Source: an uncultured Bdellovibrio sp.
Lineage (GTDB): Bacteria; Bdellovibrionota; Bdellovibrionia; Bdellovibrionales; Bdellovibrionaceae
NCBI RefSeq assembly: GCF_946478835.1
Contig: NZ_CAMLDV010000025.1
Location: 1 to 30,823 of the forward strand
Direction: 5' to 3'
DNA: 30,823 nucleotides
How positions within the stretch are numbered: the stretch's first letter is position 1; each line of letters opens with the position of its first letter. Positions 13,953-22,131 of this stretch are shown here, piece by piece. Made by a program: the position numbers and the translations under genes. The notes below the pieces were generated by a model, which was given only the letters and a program-made list of their open reading frames with translations, made no database searches and was not told the DNA's origin.

Positions 13953-15230
13953 ATGCGTACTAATTTAAAATTGTTTCTATTTGTCTTTTCTATCTTATCT
14001 GTAAAAACCGCACCTGCTGCCACTCTACAAGAAGCCTTTCAGTCCGCTTTGCAAAAAAACGAGACGGTGGGGCTCAGTAAAGAACGCCTGGTTCAGTCTC
14101 AAGAAAGAGTGTCCCAGGTTCGTGGCGGACTCTATCCTCAGGTGGCGCTCAATGCGACTCACATGATTCAACCGCGGCCTTCTGATCCGGTGGCGCGGGA
14201 ATTTTTTCCTGAGAAGCAGACGACGATCAATCTCTCGGCGAACCAGGTTTTGTTTCGGGGGCTTCGAGAGTTTGCAGGTCTCCGCCAACAAAAAGATTTG
14301 GTGGCTTCTCAAGAAGAACTTCGCAACCTAACTATGGTGCAGCTCTATCAAGATGTCGCAACGGCGTACTTAAGTGTTTTGACTTTAGAGAGAGATCTTA
14401 AAAATCTCGATGTCCAAGTGAAACTTTATGAAGACCGTGTCTCTGAATTGCAAACCCGTGCTCGTCGTGGAGAATCGAACTCCAATGAAGTTTTAACGGC
14501 GCAATCCACAGAAGCAGCGTTGAAGGCCGAAGCTCAGCTCAATCGCGGTCAGCTTCGCATGGCCCGAGAAAATTTCGCTTTCGTGACGGGATTGTCTTCC
14601 GAAGAAGTTTTAAATGACCCGAATTTGGCGGGGGGTAAAAAACTCGCCCCTTTGGCTGATTATTTAAAACGCGTGGAAGAACGTTACGATGTTAAAGCGG
14701 CTCGCGAACAATTCAGTGCCATGGAAGAAGAAGTTTCCATTGCTAAGGGAGCGCATTGGCCTTCTTTGGATTTGACGGGCAATTATTATTTTAAACGTCC
14801 CGAAGGTTTCACCGAAGATTTGAATTGGGATTTGCAGTTCCGTTTCACTTTGCCGATTTTTGAAGGCGGCTCCACGCAAAGTAAAGTGCGTGAGGCGGCT
14901 TCAAAAAGAATGGAAGCGGATTTAAACTTAAGCCGCATCCGTCGCCAGGCCGCTCAGGAAATTTCTTCTTATTATGAAACTTTCCAAACAAGACAAAAAC
15001 AAGTGGAAGCTTTGGAAAAATCCGCAAGCCTTGCGGAAAAGAACTATCAAGTGATGCAAAGAGATTACCGTCGCGGTCTTTCACGCAATATTGACGTGCA
15101 ACAGGCTTTGACTGATTTCCGTACGGCCGCCCGCAGTTTGGACCAGGCCCGTTTCGCCGTTCAACTTGATTTGATTCGTTTGCAAATTGCTTCAGCAGAA
15201 ATCACAGCGCCGGCTGTGAAGGAAGATTAG
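13953..15230 (+). CDS. TolC-family outer-membrane efflux channel protein
   Basis: The 425-residue protein is a TolC-type outer membrane factor: signal peptide MRTNLKLFLFVFSILSVKTAPAA, then two similar helical halves, seen as LQEAFQSALQKNETVGLSKERL and later the second-half helix VQQALTDFRTAARSLDQARFAVQLDLIRLQIA, with PQVALNATH and PSLDLTGNYYF strands that would form the outer-membrane barrel and FEGGSTQSKVREA after the second. It forms a trimeric exit duct for RND or ABC pumps. ATG 13953 gives the cleanest signal peptide, but ATG 13944 is also in frame and neither has a strong ribosome site. The RND gene begins 4 bases downstream, so they form one unit. Confidence 0.9.
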   Translation: MRTNLKLFLFVFSILSVKTAPAATLQEAFQSALQKNETVGLSKERLVQSQERVSQVRGGLYPQVALNATHMIQPRPSDPVAREFFPEKQTTINLSANQVLFRGLREFAGLRQQKDLVASQEELRNLTMVQLYQDVATAYLSVLTLERDLKNLDVQVKLYEDRVSELQTRARRGESNSNEVLTAQSTEAALKAEAQLNRGQLRMARENFAFVTGLSSEEVLNDPNLAGGKKLAPLADYLKRVEERYDVKAAREQFSAMEEEVSIAKGAHWPSLDLTGNYYFKRPEGFTEDLNWDLQFRFTLPIFEGGSTQSKVREAASKRMEADLNLSRIRRQAAQEISSYYETFQTRQKQVEALEKSASLAEKNYQVMQRDYRRGLSRNIDVQQALTDFRTAARSLDQARFAVQLDLIRLQIASAEITAPAVKED

Positions 15231-15234
15231 AAAA

Positions 15235-18200
15235 ATGACTTTATCCGATTTATCCATCCGTAGACCCGTCTTTGCGTGGATGCTCATGTTTGGTTTGATC
15301 GTCTTTGGTGCGATCAGCTTTATGCGTATGGGGGTGAGTGAACTTCCCGACGTGGATTTCCCTGTAATTGCGTTGTCCGTTCGTTACGAAGGTGCCGCTC
15401 CTGAGGTGATGGAAGCCGACGTGATCGATCCGATTGAGGATGCTCTCATCAGTATTCAAGGTGTTAAAAATATCACATCCATTGCGCGTAACAGTTCGGC
15501 TGACGTGACGATCGAGTTTGATTTGGAACGCAATATCGATGTGGCCTTCCAAGACGTTCAAGCCAAGATGTCGCAAATTCAAGCGGCCCTGCCTCGTAAT
15601 ATGGATCCTCCGACCGTGATGAAAATCAACCCGGAAGATTTCCCAATCATGTGGTTGTCTCTTTCCAGTTCCACAATGCCGATGGAAGAGATGATGATCT
15701 TCGTGAAAGATCATATCCGTGACCGTCTTACGACAGTGCCTGGTGTTGGTAACTTATGGATGCCAGGTTACTTAGAGCCTAACTTGCGCGTGTGGGTTCG
15801 TAATAAAGACTTAAATAAGTATGCGTTGTCTGTGACGGACGTGATCAACACTTTACGTTCTGAACATGCGGAACCTCCTGCGGGTCGTTCGGAATACAAT
15901 AAGACAGAATACTCTCTGCGCACCTTGGGTGAAGCAAAGAAGCTTGAGCAGTTTGATAATATTCTTGTGAACACTCGCGGTGGGGGACCGAACTACAATC
16001 CCATTTCTTTGGGGAAAGTGGCTGATTTTAAGGAGGGCATGGTCGACGTCGTGCAATTTGCCCGTGCTAACGGAAAATCAGCGGTCGGTCTGGGCGTTGT
16101 TAAACAGCGTGGTTCCAATGCGGTTTCCGTTGCGCATGCTGTGAAGGAGCGTATTGCGGAGATTCAAAAGACGTTGCCTGAAGGCACACAGATTGTTGTG
16201 AACTATGACGGTACGAAGTTCGTGGAAGAATCCGTTCACGAACTTGTTTTGACATTGGTGTTGGCCGCTCTTTTGACTTCTTTGGTGTGCTGGTTGTTCT
16301 TGGGATCTTGGTCATCGACGTTCAACGTTTTGCTTGCGATCCCGACTTCGGTTTTAGGAAGTTTCATCATTCTTTATTTTGCCGGCTTTACCCTGAATAT
16401 CTTTACATTGATGGGACTGAGTCTCGCCATCGGTATTGTCGTCGACGATGCCATCATGGTTTTAGAGAATATCATCCGTCACTTGGAGATGGGGAAAAAG
16501 CGTCGGGAAGCGGCCTTAGTCGGAGCCCGCGAGATCACATTTGCCGCCATGGCAGCTTCGGTTTCACTGGTTGCGATCTTCTTGCCGATTGCTTTCATGG
16601 AAGGTTTGATTGGTCGCTTCTTGTTCCAGTTTGGTGTGACCATGAGTGCGGCGGTGATGATCTCATTGCTGGAAGCTTTGACGTTAACACCGATGCGTGC
16701 ATCGCAATTCGTCGAATCGGGCCATCGTAAGACTCGTTTGGGCCGAGGATTCGAAGCGGGCTTTGATAAGTTGCGTGACGTGTACACAAAATCTTTGGAT
16801 GTCGCTTTAAGAAATCGCTGGAAGGTCATTATTGCTTCCTTAGTGTTCTTTATCTTGAGCTTCTCGTCGGTCGCTTTCCTTAAAGGGGAGTTCCAACCGG
16901 CACAAGATCAGAGCTCACTAATGATTCAAATCAGTAATCCTCCGAAGTCGGCCATTTCTTTTACGGATGAAAAAGTAAAAATTATCGAAGACTTCTTGCA
17001 TAAGCGCTCCGAAGTGAATGCTTCATTCGTTGCGGCTGGCGGTTTCACAGGTGGTGAAGCGAATAATGCGATTATCTTTGTCGACTTAAAACCAAAAGGA
17101 AAGCGCGGTAAAGATGCCGTGAAAAAGAAGGAATTAAGTCAGCAGGAATTTATCGAAGTCGTTCGCGAGTATTTAAATAAGACAATTCCTGATTCCAAAC
17201 CTCAAGTGCAAGATCCGTCCACGCAAGGTTTTGGCGGCGGCGGCGGTAAAGGCTTCCCGGTGGAGTTCAGTATTCAGGGTCCGAATTGGAACGAGCTGGG
17301 AAAATATTCTGAACAGATCGTCGAAGAAGTCAAAAAACAAAACATCATGACGGATGTGAACTCGGACTATCAAGGCGGAGCACCGGAAGTGCAAATCGTT
17401 CCGAACCGTCAAAAAGCTTCTGACCGCGGCGTGAGTGTTATTGCCGTCGGTGAGGTTGTGAATGCCATGATGGGAAGCGTGGTCGTTGGCAGCTATGAAA
17501 AGGGCGGACACCGTTACGACATTCGTGTGAAGATGCAGGAAAACGGAAAATCTCCGCAAGATCGCATTAAAGAACTAAAAGTTCGTAACAACCGTGGCGA
17601 ACTTGTTCCGATTGCTGATGTTGTTGACATCAAAGAATCTGCGGTGGCGTCGAGTATTTCTCGTAAGAACCGTCAGCGTAATATCGTGATGTTCGGACAT
17701 ATCGGAAAAGGTCTAAGCCAACAGCAAGCCGTTGATAAAGCCCAAGAAGTGGCAAAAAAGATTTTGCCACAAGGTTATCAAGTTCAGTTAAGTGGATCGG
17801 CGGAAGAATTCCAAAAGAGTTTCATAAGCTTGATCTTTGCGCTGGTATTGGGATTTGTCGTCGCGTACATGGTCTTGGCGTCGCAGTTTAATAGCTTTAT
17901 TGACCCGATCACAGTCTTTATGGCGCTGCCGTTTAGTTTCTCGGGAGCATTCTTGGCTCTCTTGATTGGTGGGCACTCGTTAAATATCTTCAGTATGATC
18001 GGTTTGATTTTGTTGATGGGTATCGTGAAAAAGAACTCGATTTTGCTGGTGGATTTCACAAACCAAAGACGCGATCAAGAGCATGTTCATGTGAACAAGG
18101 CGTTGATTGAAGCTTGTCCGACACGTTTAAGACCGATCTTGATGACATCTTTTGCGACGATCGCAGGCGCCGTACCTGCGGCAATGAGTTTCGGTCCTGG

Positions 18201-18354
18201 AGCCGAAGCTCGTCAGCCCATGGCCATTGCCGTGATCGGTGGGGTGTTGGTATCGACATTCCTTACATTGTACGTCGTGCCTTGCGTATACAGTCTTTTT
18301 GCTTTCTTCGATCGCAGAGAAAGAAAGTTTGAAGAAGCCGCTGTTGAGCAATAA
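15235..18354 (+). CDS. AcrB/HAE1-type RND efflux transporter
   Basis: The 1039-residue protein (AcrB is 1049) has the RND plan: first helix after IRRPVFAWMLMFG, a large periplasmic loop, six helices, a second periplasmic loop and the last five helices. Proton-relay residues are present: Asp404-Asp405 in GIVVDDAIMVLEN (helix 4) and the lysine in GIVKKNSILLVDF (helix 10, Lys932 or Lys933). The inner motif GxSLAIGIVVDDAI and GAxxAIMxFGPGAEARQPMAIAV-like segment near the end also fit. It would export hydrophobic or amphiphilic compounds using the proton gradient, through the TolC protein of the preceding gene. No adaptor (membrane fusion protein) gene lies in this operon. A glycine-rich GFGGGGGKG run near residue 665 is a loop peculiarity. 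A bidirectional terminator follows. Confidence 0.93.
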   Translation: MTLSDLSIRRPVFAWMLMFGLIVFGAISFMRMGVSELPDVDFPVIALSVRYEGAAPEVMEADVIDPIEDALISIQGVKNITSIARNSSADVTIEFDLERNIDVAFQDVQAKMSQIQAALPRNMDPPTVMKINPEDFPIMWLSLSSSTMPMEEMMIFVKDHIRDRLTTVPGVGNLWMPGYLEPNLRVWVRNKDLNKYALSVTDVINTLRSEHAEPPAGRSEYNKTEYSLRTLGEAKKLEQFDNILVNTRGGGPNYNPISLGKVADFKEGMVDVVQFARANGKSAVGLGVVKQRGSNAVSVAHAVKERIAEIQKTLPEGTQIVVNYDGTKFVEESVHELVLTLVLAALLTSLVCWLFLGSWSSTFNVLLAIPTSVLGSFIILYFAGFTLNIFTLMGLSLAIGIVVDDAIMVLENIIRHLEMGKKRREAALVGAREITFAAMAASVSLVAIFLPIAFMEGLIGRFLFQFGVTMSAAVMISLLEALTLTPMRASQFVESGHRKTRLGRGFEAGFDKLRDVYTKSLDVALRNRWKVIIASLVFFILSFSSVAFLKGEFQPAQDQSSLMIQISNPPKSAISFTDEKVKIIEDFLHKRSEVNASFVAAGGFTGGEANNAIIFVDLKPKGKRGKDAVKKKELSQQEFIEVVREYLNKTIPDSKPQVQDPSTQGFGGGGGKGFPVEFSIQGPNWNELGKYSEQIVEEVKKQNIMTDVNSDYQGGAPEVQIVPNRQKASDRGVSVIAVGEVVNAMMGSVVVGSYEKGGHRYDIRVKMQENGKSPQDRIKELKVRNNRGELVPIADVVDIKESAVASSISRKNRQRNIVMFGHIGKGLSQQQAVDKAQEVAKKILPQGYQVQLSGSAEEFQKSFISLIFALVLGFVVAYMVLASQFNSFIDPITVFMALPFSFSGAFLALLIGGHSLNIFSMIGLILLMGIVKKNSILLVDFTNQRRDQEHVHVNKALIEACPTRLRPILMTSFATIAGAVPAAMSFGPGAEARQPMAIAVIGGVLVSTFLTLYVVPCVYSLFAFFDRRERKFEEAAVEQ

Positions 18355-18355
18355 T

Positions 18356-18385
18356 AAAAAAGGCGCTGGTTTCAGCGCCTTTTTT
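18356..18385. terminator. Bidirectional Rho-independent terminator
   Basis: A-run, GGCGCTG, GTTT loop, CAGCGCC and T-run make a symmetrical hairpin (18356-18368 with 18373-18385) that works in both directions. It ends the TolC/RND transcript on the plus strand and the methyltransferase transcript on the minus strand; the stop codon of the latter lies at its edge. Confidence 0.92.
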
Positions 18386-19169
18386 ATTTATCGAGTCGTC
18401 CCCAAATAAATATTCTTTTAAAGGGATAAAAGAACGGTCGCTCGTCAGGAAGAATTTTAAAAAGCCGTTCGCGGAATTCATTTAAGAATTTATCATAGTC
18501 CTGTTCAGAAAGTCGGCTTTGAAAATGAGTGAGCATAGAGCCTTTCACCCATTCCACGACTTGTTCGCGCGATTCAAGCGTGTGTCCGTACACTTTCACA
18601 AAAACATTCTGTTCTTTAAATCCAAGTTTAAAGAGCAGGCGCGCATAGTCTTCCGGTGCGAGCATGACGTCAAACTTGTTATAAGTTTGTCCTTTTAGAA
18701 GATGAGACCATTCAGGTTCTTCGCTCAGGCTCTTGGCTAAAACGTGAGTGGGGTAGTCGTGGTTCATTGGCATTTGTACGGCGATCTGGCCACCGGTCTT
18801 TAGCGCACCTCTGATTTTATTAAAAATCTCAACGTGATCGCTGCACCATTGAATGGCGGCATTAGAGATCACGAGATCATAAGTGTTGTTAGGTTTCCAG
18901 TTTTCAATATTTCCCTGCACGAAAGAAAGGCCGGGTCTAGAAAACCTTTTTGCTTTTTCTAACATTGCATCAGACAACTCAAAGCCCACCGTCGCACGCG
19001 GCTTAAAGGTGTCATGCATAAGGCTTGTGAGTTCACCGGTTCCGGAGCCGAGATCAATCACATTCCCCTCAGAAAAAGGCTGTACTAAATCAAGAAGATC
19101 TAAGAAGGGTTGGGATCTTTCATTTTTGAATTTTTCGTATTGAGAGGGATTCCAACTGTCTTTTTTCAT
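18384..19169 (-). CDS. tam: Trans-aconitate 2-methyltransferase-like SAM methyltransferase
   Basis: The 261-residue class I methyltransferase starts like Tam (SWNPSQYEKFKNERSQPFLDLL), has the SAM loop VIDLGSGTGELT (Asp39, Gly41-43-45), FELSDAMLEKAKR for the ribose acid, FVQGNIENW for motif III and YDLVISNAAIQWCSDH for motif IV, followed by GGQIAVQMPMNHDYPTH, all of which match Tam (252 residues in E. coli). Tam methylates trans-aconitate, a damaged by-product of the citric acid cycle. ATG 19169 has AGGAGG 5 bases upstream. The CHAD gene lies 81 bases upstream on the same strand; co-transcription is possible. Substrate is inferred from resemblance, and other small-acid methyltransferases remain possible. 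Confidence 0.82.
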   Translation of the reverse strand: MKKDSWNPSQYEKFKNERSQPFLDLLDLVQPFSEGNVIDLGSGTGELTSLMHDTFKPRATVGFELSDAMLEKAKRFSRPGLSFVQGNIENWKPNNTYDLVISNAAIQWCSDHVEIFNKIRGALKTGGQIAVQMPMNHDYPTHVLAKSLSEEPEWSHLLKGQTYNKFDVMLAPEDYARLLFKLGFKEQNVFVKVYGHTLESREQVVEWVKGSMLTHFQSRLSEQDYDKFLNEFRERLFKILPDERPFFYPFKRIFIWGRLDK

Positions 19170-19250
19170 AGAAGCCTCCTACGTTCACAGTAGGCCTGCG
19201 GCGAACGCTTGTACAGTTAGATTCCGCTTTAACGCAGATGTTGTCGGATT

Positions 19251-19946
19251 TTAACTTGCGATAATTCTTTTATAGGAGGGCTCGGCCTTCTTGCGGAGCG
19301 CCTTTAAGTCCCTGTCCAGTTTTTTATGAGAGCCTACACTTTTTTTAAGGCTTTCAAGATCATGAGTGCGCCCCAAACTTTTTTGCAGGGCCTTGAGTGT
19401 GGGCGCTTGAATACCAAGAAATTCCAATCGATAAATCATCTTTTTTGTTTCAATGCGGATCTCATGCAAATCCTTTTTTCCCTCAGGCATTTGCTGGGGC
19501 CATTTTCTTATTCCTTTTTTTATTTGTACAACCAGATCTTTTTTGGGAAGAGAAATTCCGTGAATTTTTGCAAGAAAGCCTTCCAGATTTTTTTGAAGTT
19601 TGCCGTAAAAGGACTTGTCTAAAAATTTTTGCAGGTCTTGCAGTTCTTTTTTTAAAGATTTTTCTGAGTTCTTGTCCTTCAAATTATAAGTTTTGGTGTC
19701 TTTGAGTAAAACATCCAACTCTCGACAGGTGCCCAGTTTTTTTCCTAAAATGCGCAACTCTTTTTTAAGACCTTTAGGAATGGCGTTTTTTGAAACTCGT
19801 TCCACAATCCAAAGAGCGGCGCGGAACTTTCGGGAAAGAATTCGCAATTCATGAATGTCTTTGGACTTAGGATCTTTGGCCACTTTTTTGACTAAAATAG
19901 AAAACTCTTGAATATTCGCTTTGAGCTGACGTTCGGATTCAGTCAT
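19251..19946 (-). CDS. Stand-alone CHAD-domain protein
   Basis: The 231-residue lysine-rich helical protein matches the CHAD domain (conserved histidine alpha-helical domain): IHELRILSRKFRAALWI with His32, KKLGTCRELDVLLKD in the first half, then DLHEIRIETKKMIYRLEFL with His161 and LQKSLGRTHDLESLKK in the second half. These two similar halves form the basic pore that binds inorganic polyphosphate. CHAD proteins often occur near polyphosphate kinase or CYTH genes; none is seen here. I chose ATG 19946 over ATG 19952 because AGGG then sits 6 bases upstream. No signal peptide. The function inferred is polyphosphate binding or granule association. Confidence 0.85.
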   Translation of the reverse strand: MTESERQLKANIQEFSILVKKVAKDPKSKDIHELRILSRKFRAALWIVERVSKNAIPKGLKKELRILGKKLGTCRELDVLLKDTKTYNLKDKNSEKSLKKELQDLQKFLDKSFYGKLQKNLEGFLAKIHGISLPKKDLVVQIKKGIRKWPQQMPEGKKDLHEIRIETKKMIYRLEFLGIQAPTLKALQKSLGRTHDLESLKKSVGSHKKLDRDLKALRKKAEPSYKRIIAS

Positions 19947-20035
19947 GGTCATCCCTGGTGATTTCTATAAATTTAAAAAATCCCAGAATCCTCGTCTAGA
20001 TATGCTGCGAATTACACAGAGCTGCTAGTTAGCAT

Positions 20036-20890
20036 TTATTCAAGATAGCGGGGTGCTTGATCGTGGAGTTCGGCAAGAACCTTTGTCATAAGACGGGAAT
20101 AGTAAGGTTGCTCAAAATAATGGAGTGTCACCGGACGCTTGTACTTGTTGTAGCCCGAAAGAATGCGTATGTGTTTGTTATCACCAATAAGGTGACGGCT
20201 CATCACGGCCCGGCCCAGTCCTAATTGGACTCCATCAATAATTCCATAAACGTCGCCCATAAAAGATCTGCGAATATTTTTCGGTGCCCGAGGTTGTTGC
20301 CTAAAGAACTCTTCAGTGGCGTTGTCCAGAGGCCCATGATCTAAATACAGGTCATGAGGTGTTTCATGCTTGGCGCTTTCGATAACGACAAACTCTTCAA
20401 AGCCAAGACGGGCTTCCGCAACACCTTTTTTATTCCATTGATAGTCCATGATAATCAAATCCGCGCGAGCAGTATTAAGAATCTCTGGAAGTTGAAACAT
20501 TTCGTAAGATTGAAAATCAATGTGCACTTTGGGATTCTTTCTTAAAAAACCAGCAAGCGCGGGAATAATCACGGATCGCAAAACGGAAGAATATCCGGCA
20601 AGACGAAAGCTTCCCGCCAGCTCTTCTTTGCTTCCTTTAAACTCTGTGAGAAGCTCTTCTTCCATCTTTTGATTGAGACTTGCAAAGCGCAACAGGCGTT
20701 CTCCAGCTTCCGTCAGTTTAAGACCTCGGGGTTCCCGAATAAAAAGCGTGACCTCGAGTTCACTTTCCAAAAGAGCAATTCTTTGCGATAACGCCGACTG
20801 AGTGAGCCCCAACTCTTTGGCGGCCTGGGTGATGTTCAGATTTGACGCTGTTTGGGTAAAGGCTTGAAGTCCTAAATTTGATATTTTCAT
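20036..20890 (-). CDS. LysR-family transcriptional regulator
   Basis: The 284-residue protein has the LysR winged helix-turn-helix at residues 1-60 (QAFTQTASNLNITQAAKELGLTQ then SALSQRIALLESELEVTLFIREPRGLKLTEAGERLL), a linker helix and a periplasmic-binding-protein-like effector domain beginning GSFRLAGYSSVLRSVIIPAL. The effector domain ends early after ILSGYNKYKRPVTLHYFEQPYYS, compared with about 300 residues for the family. It is divergent from the secreted cysteine-protein/cytochrome pair, a usual arrangement for a LysR protein controlling its neighbour. An ATTA-N7-TAAT box lies 5 bases from its start. The ligand is unknown. Confidence 0.9.
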   Translation of the reverse strand: MKISNLGLQAFTQTASNLNITQAAKELGLTQSALSQRIALLESELEVTLFIREPRGLKLTEAGERLLRFASLNQKMEEELLTEFKGSKEELAGSFRLAGYSSVLRSVIIPALAGFLRKNPKVHIDFQSYEMFQLPEILNTARADLIIMDYQWNKKGVAEARLGFEEFVVIESAKHETPHDLYLDHGPLDNATEEFFRQQPRAPKNIRRSFMGDVYGIIDGVQLGLGRAVMSRHLIGDNKHIRILSGYNKYKRPVTLHYFEQPYYSRLMTKVLAELHDQAPRYLE

Positions 20891-20895
20891 GAGTA

Positions 20896-20910
20896 ATTAA
20901 ATATTCTAAT
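20896..20910. promoter_or_regulatory. Candidate LysR box (T-N11-A)
   Basis: ATTAAATATTCTAAT is an inverted repeat (ATTA-N7-TAAT) meeting the T-N11-A rule for LysR binding. It lies 5 bases upstream of the LysR start codon and about 95 bases upstream of the divergent secreted-protein gene, so it suits autoregulation and control of the neighbour. AT-rich chance matches are common. Confidence 0.4.
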
Positions 20911-20968
20911 GGATACATAAAAACAATGAATTTTAATTATTTCTCCTAAAGGTGTACTTAAACCCTAC

Positions 20969-20988
20969 GACGTCGCTAATGACGTCGC
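20969..20988. repeat. Two direct GACGTCGC repeats in the leader of the secreted-protein gene
   Basis: GACGTCGC occurs at 20969-20976 and 20981-20988, 12 bases apart, each holding the palindrome GACGTC, 16 bases before the start codon of the downstream gene and just before its GGGAG ribosome site (20994-20998). It could be a paired protein site or a leader RNA element. Confidence 0.5.
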
Positions 20989-21004
20989 AACAAGGGAGAA
21001 AGAA

Positions 21005-21385
21005 ATGAAAAAATGGATGTTGGCCTTGGCTTTTTTATGTGGAACTTCACAGGCCTTGGCTTTTAATACGTGGGAATTAAACTGCGTCAATGACCAGAAC
21101 CAATCTTTAAAAATCATTCATGTCGATCTTTTTCAAAAGCTTGATATGGATCAAAACGTGACCGCGCAACTAATAACCGGTGAATTTGCCTCTGAGTTTA
21201 AAGGCGTAAAGAATGATCTTGGTTATTTCTTGTCTTCGGAAGCGGGTGATCCAGTGTCTTTGCAAGTCGTAAAAGCAACGAATCACGGCGGACGATGTGG
21301 ACGCTGCGGTGATGATTGGGGTGCGAGGTATTACGCGAAACTTAAAGTGGACATTCAAGAGTATAATTTCACATGTCACGAATAA
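21005..21385 (+). CDS. Secreted small protein with four cysteines, unknown function
   Basis: I do not recognise a family. The 126-residue product has a clean signal peptide (MKKWMLALAFLCGTSQALA), leaving about 107 residues in the periplasm or outside. It is beta-strand-like with cysteines at 27, 98, 101 and 124; the pair at 98-101 is in GGRCGRCGDDWG and the last is two residues from the end (TCHE). Two disulfides or a metal site are possible. The ribosome site GGGAG is 6 bases from ATG. Its 3' end overlaps the start of the diheme cytochrome gene by 13 bases, so the two are co-translated and probably work together, for example in metal or electron handling (inference). Confidence 0.75.
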   Translation: MKKWMLALAFLCGTSQALAFNTWELNCVNDQNQSLKIIHVDLFQKLDMDQNVTAQLITGEFASEFKGVKNDLGYFLSSEAGDPVSLQVVKATNHGGRCGRCGDDWGARYYAKLKVDIQEYNFTCHE

Positions 21386-22131
21386 AATGCTTCTCCGCTC
21401 AATTGCTGTTTATTACAGGCCTTCTCACTGCAGGAGGCCTGATTGCAACCGTCAATGACACGAAGCCCGTCGCTATTGAATCAGAAGAGTCCAAGACGAA
21501 AGATCTGACATCGGTCTTTAATGAAATCCGTTGGATTCCCGGTAAAGATCAAGATGTGTGGATGATGAATCAAAGTCATTTCGGCCGCCATCCCGGAGCC
21601 GACAAATGGGAGCGTCTTGCGATTGTGATCGATAAAACTCAAAAGCCGATGGTGGCAAGATACTATCAACTAGAGCCGGGTGCCTTGGTTTGGGAAAAGG
21701 ATCTCCCTCAAAAAAGAGTGGAATATCGCGCAAGCTGTTTTATCTGTCACAACAACGGACCTAGGGCTTTACGACCTTTAAGTGAAAGCACCGAGGCGTC
21801 GTTAAAGTGGCCGGACAGATTAAAAATTCAATTGTGGAATTTGCGTATAAAAACTTACGGACGGATTCGTTATTCACCTGAACATGATCAGGAGGATTCG
21901 AGTCTGCGGATACCGTTTGGGTATCACACCAAAGAGGATCGTGACGAGCTTAAAGTTAAGACGTGCATCTACTGCCACAATGAAAGCGGGTTTCTGGCGC
22001 GTGGATTTTTGCAGCGTCAACAGACAGGGACCATTGCCTCTTTAGTCCAAAGAGGCGAAATGCCTCCTCCGGGATTTTCCTTGTCAGAAAAGGAAAAATA
22101 CGAACTGCAAGATTTCTTGCGAGGATTTTAG
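21373..22131 (+). CDS. Diheme c-type cytochrome, membrane-anchored or exported
   Basis: The 252-residue protein begins with an N-terminal hydrophobic segment (LLFITGLLTAGGLIATV) that would export or anchor it in the periplasm. It has two CxxCH haem attachment sites, CFICH (Cys122, Cys125, His126) and CIYCH (Cys198, Cys201, His202), and a likely axial methionine at Met230 in RGEMPPPGF, followed by a final helix KEKYELQDFLRGF, the usual close of a class I cytochrome c domain. The sixth ligand of the first haem is not obvious; His70 and His74 region (SHFGRHPG) are candidates. ATG 21373 lies inside the end of the preceding gene (13-base overlap). Role inferred: periplasmic electron transfer with the upstream secreted protein. 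Confidence 0.82.
   Translation: MSRIKCFSAQLLFITGLLTAGGLIATVNDTKPVAIESEESKTKDLTSVFNEIRWIPGKDQDVWMMNQSHFGRHPGADKWERLAIVIDKTQKPMVARYYQLEPGALVWEKDLPQKRVEYRASCFICHNNGPRALRPLSESTEASLKWPDRLKIQLWNLRIKTYGRIRYSPEHDQEDSSLRIPFGYHTKEDRDELKVKTCIYCHNESGFLARGFLQRQQTGTIASLVQRGEMPPPGFSLSEKEKYELQDFLRGF

Noticed and set aside
16287..16730. A 147-codon ORF in another frame inside the RND gene
   Set aside because: It lies wholly within a clear AcrB-type coding frame and reads as an out-of-frame shadow of its membrane helices.
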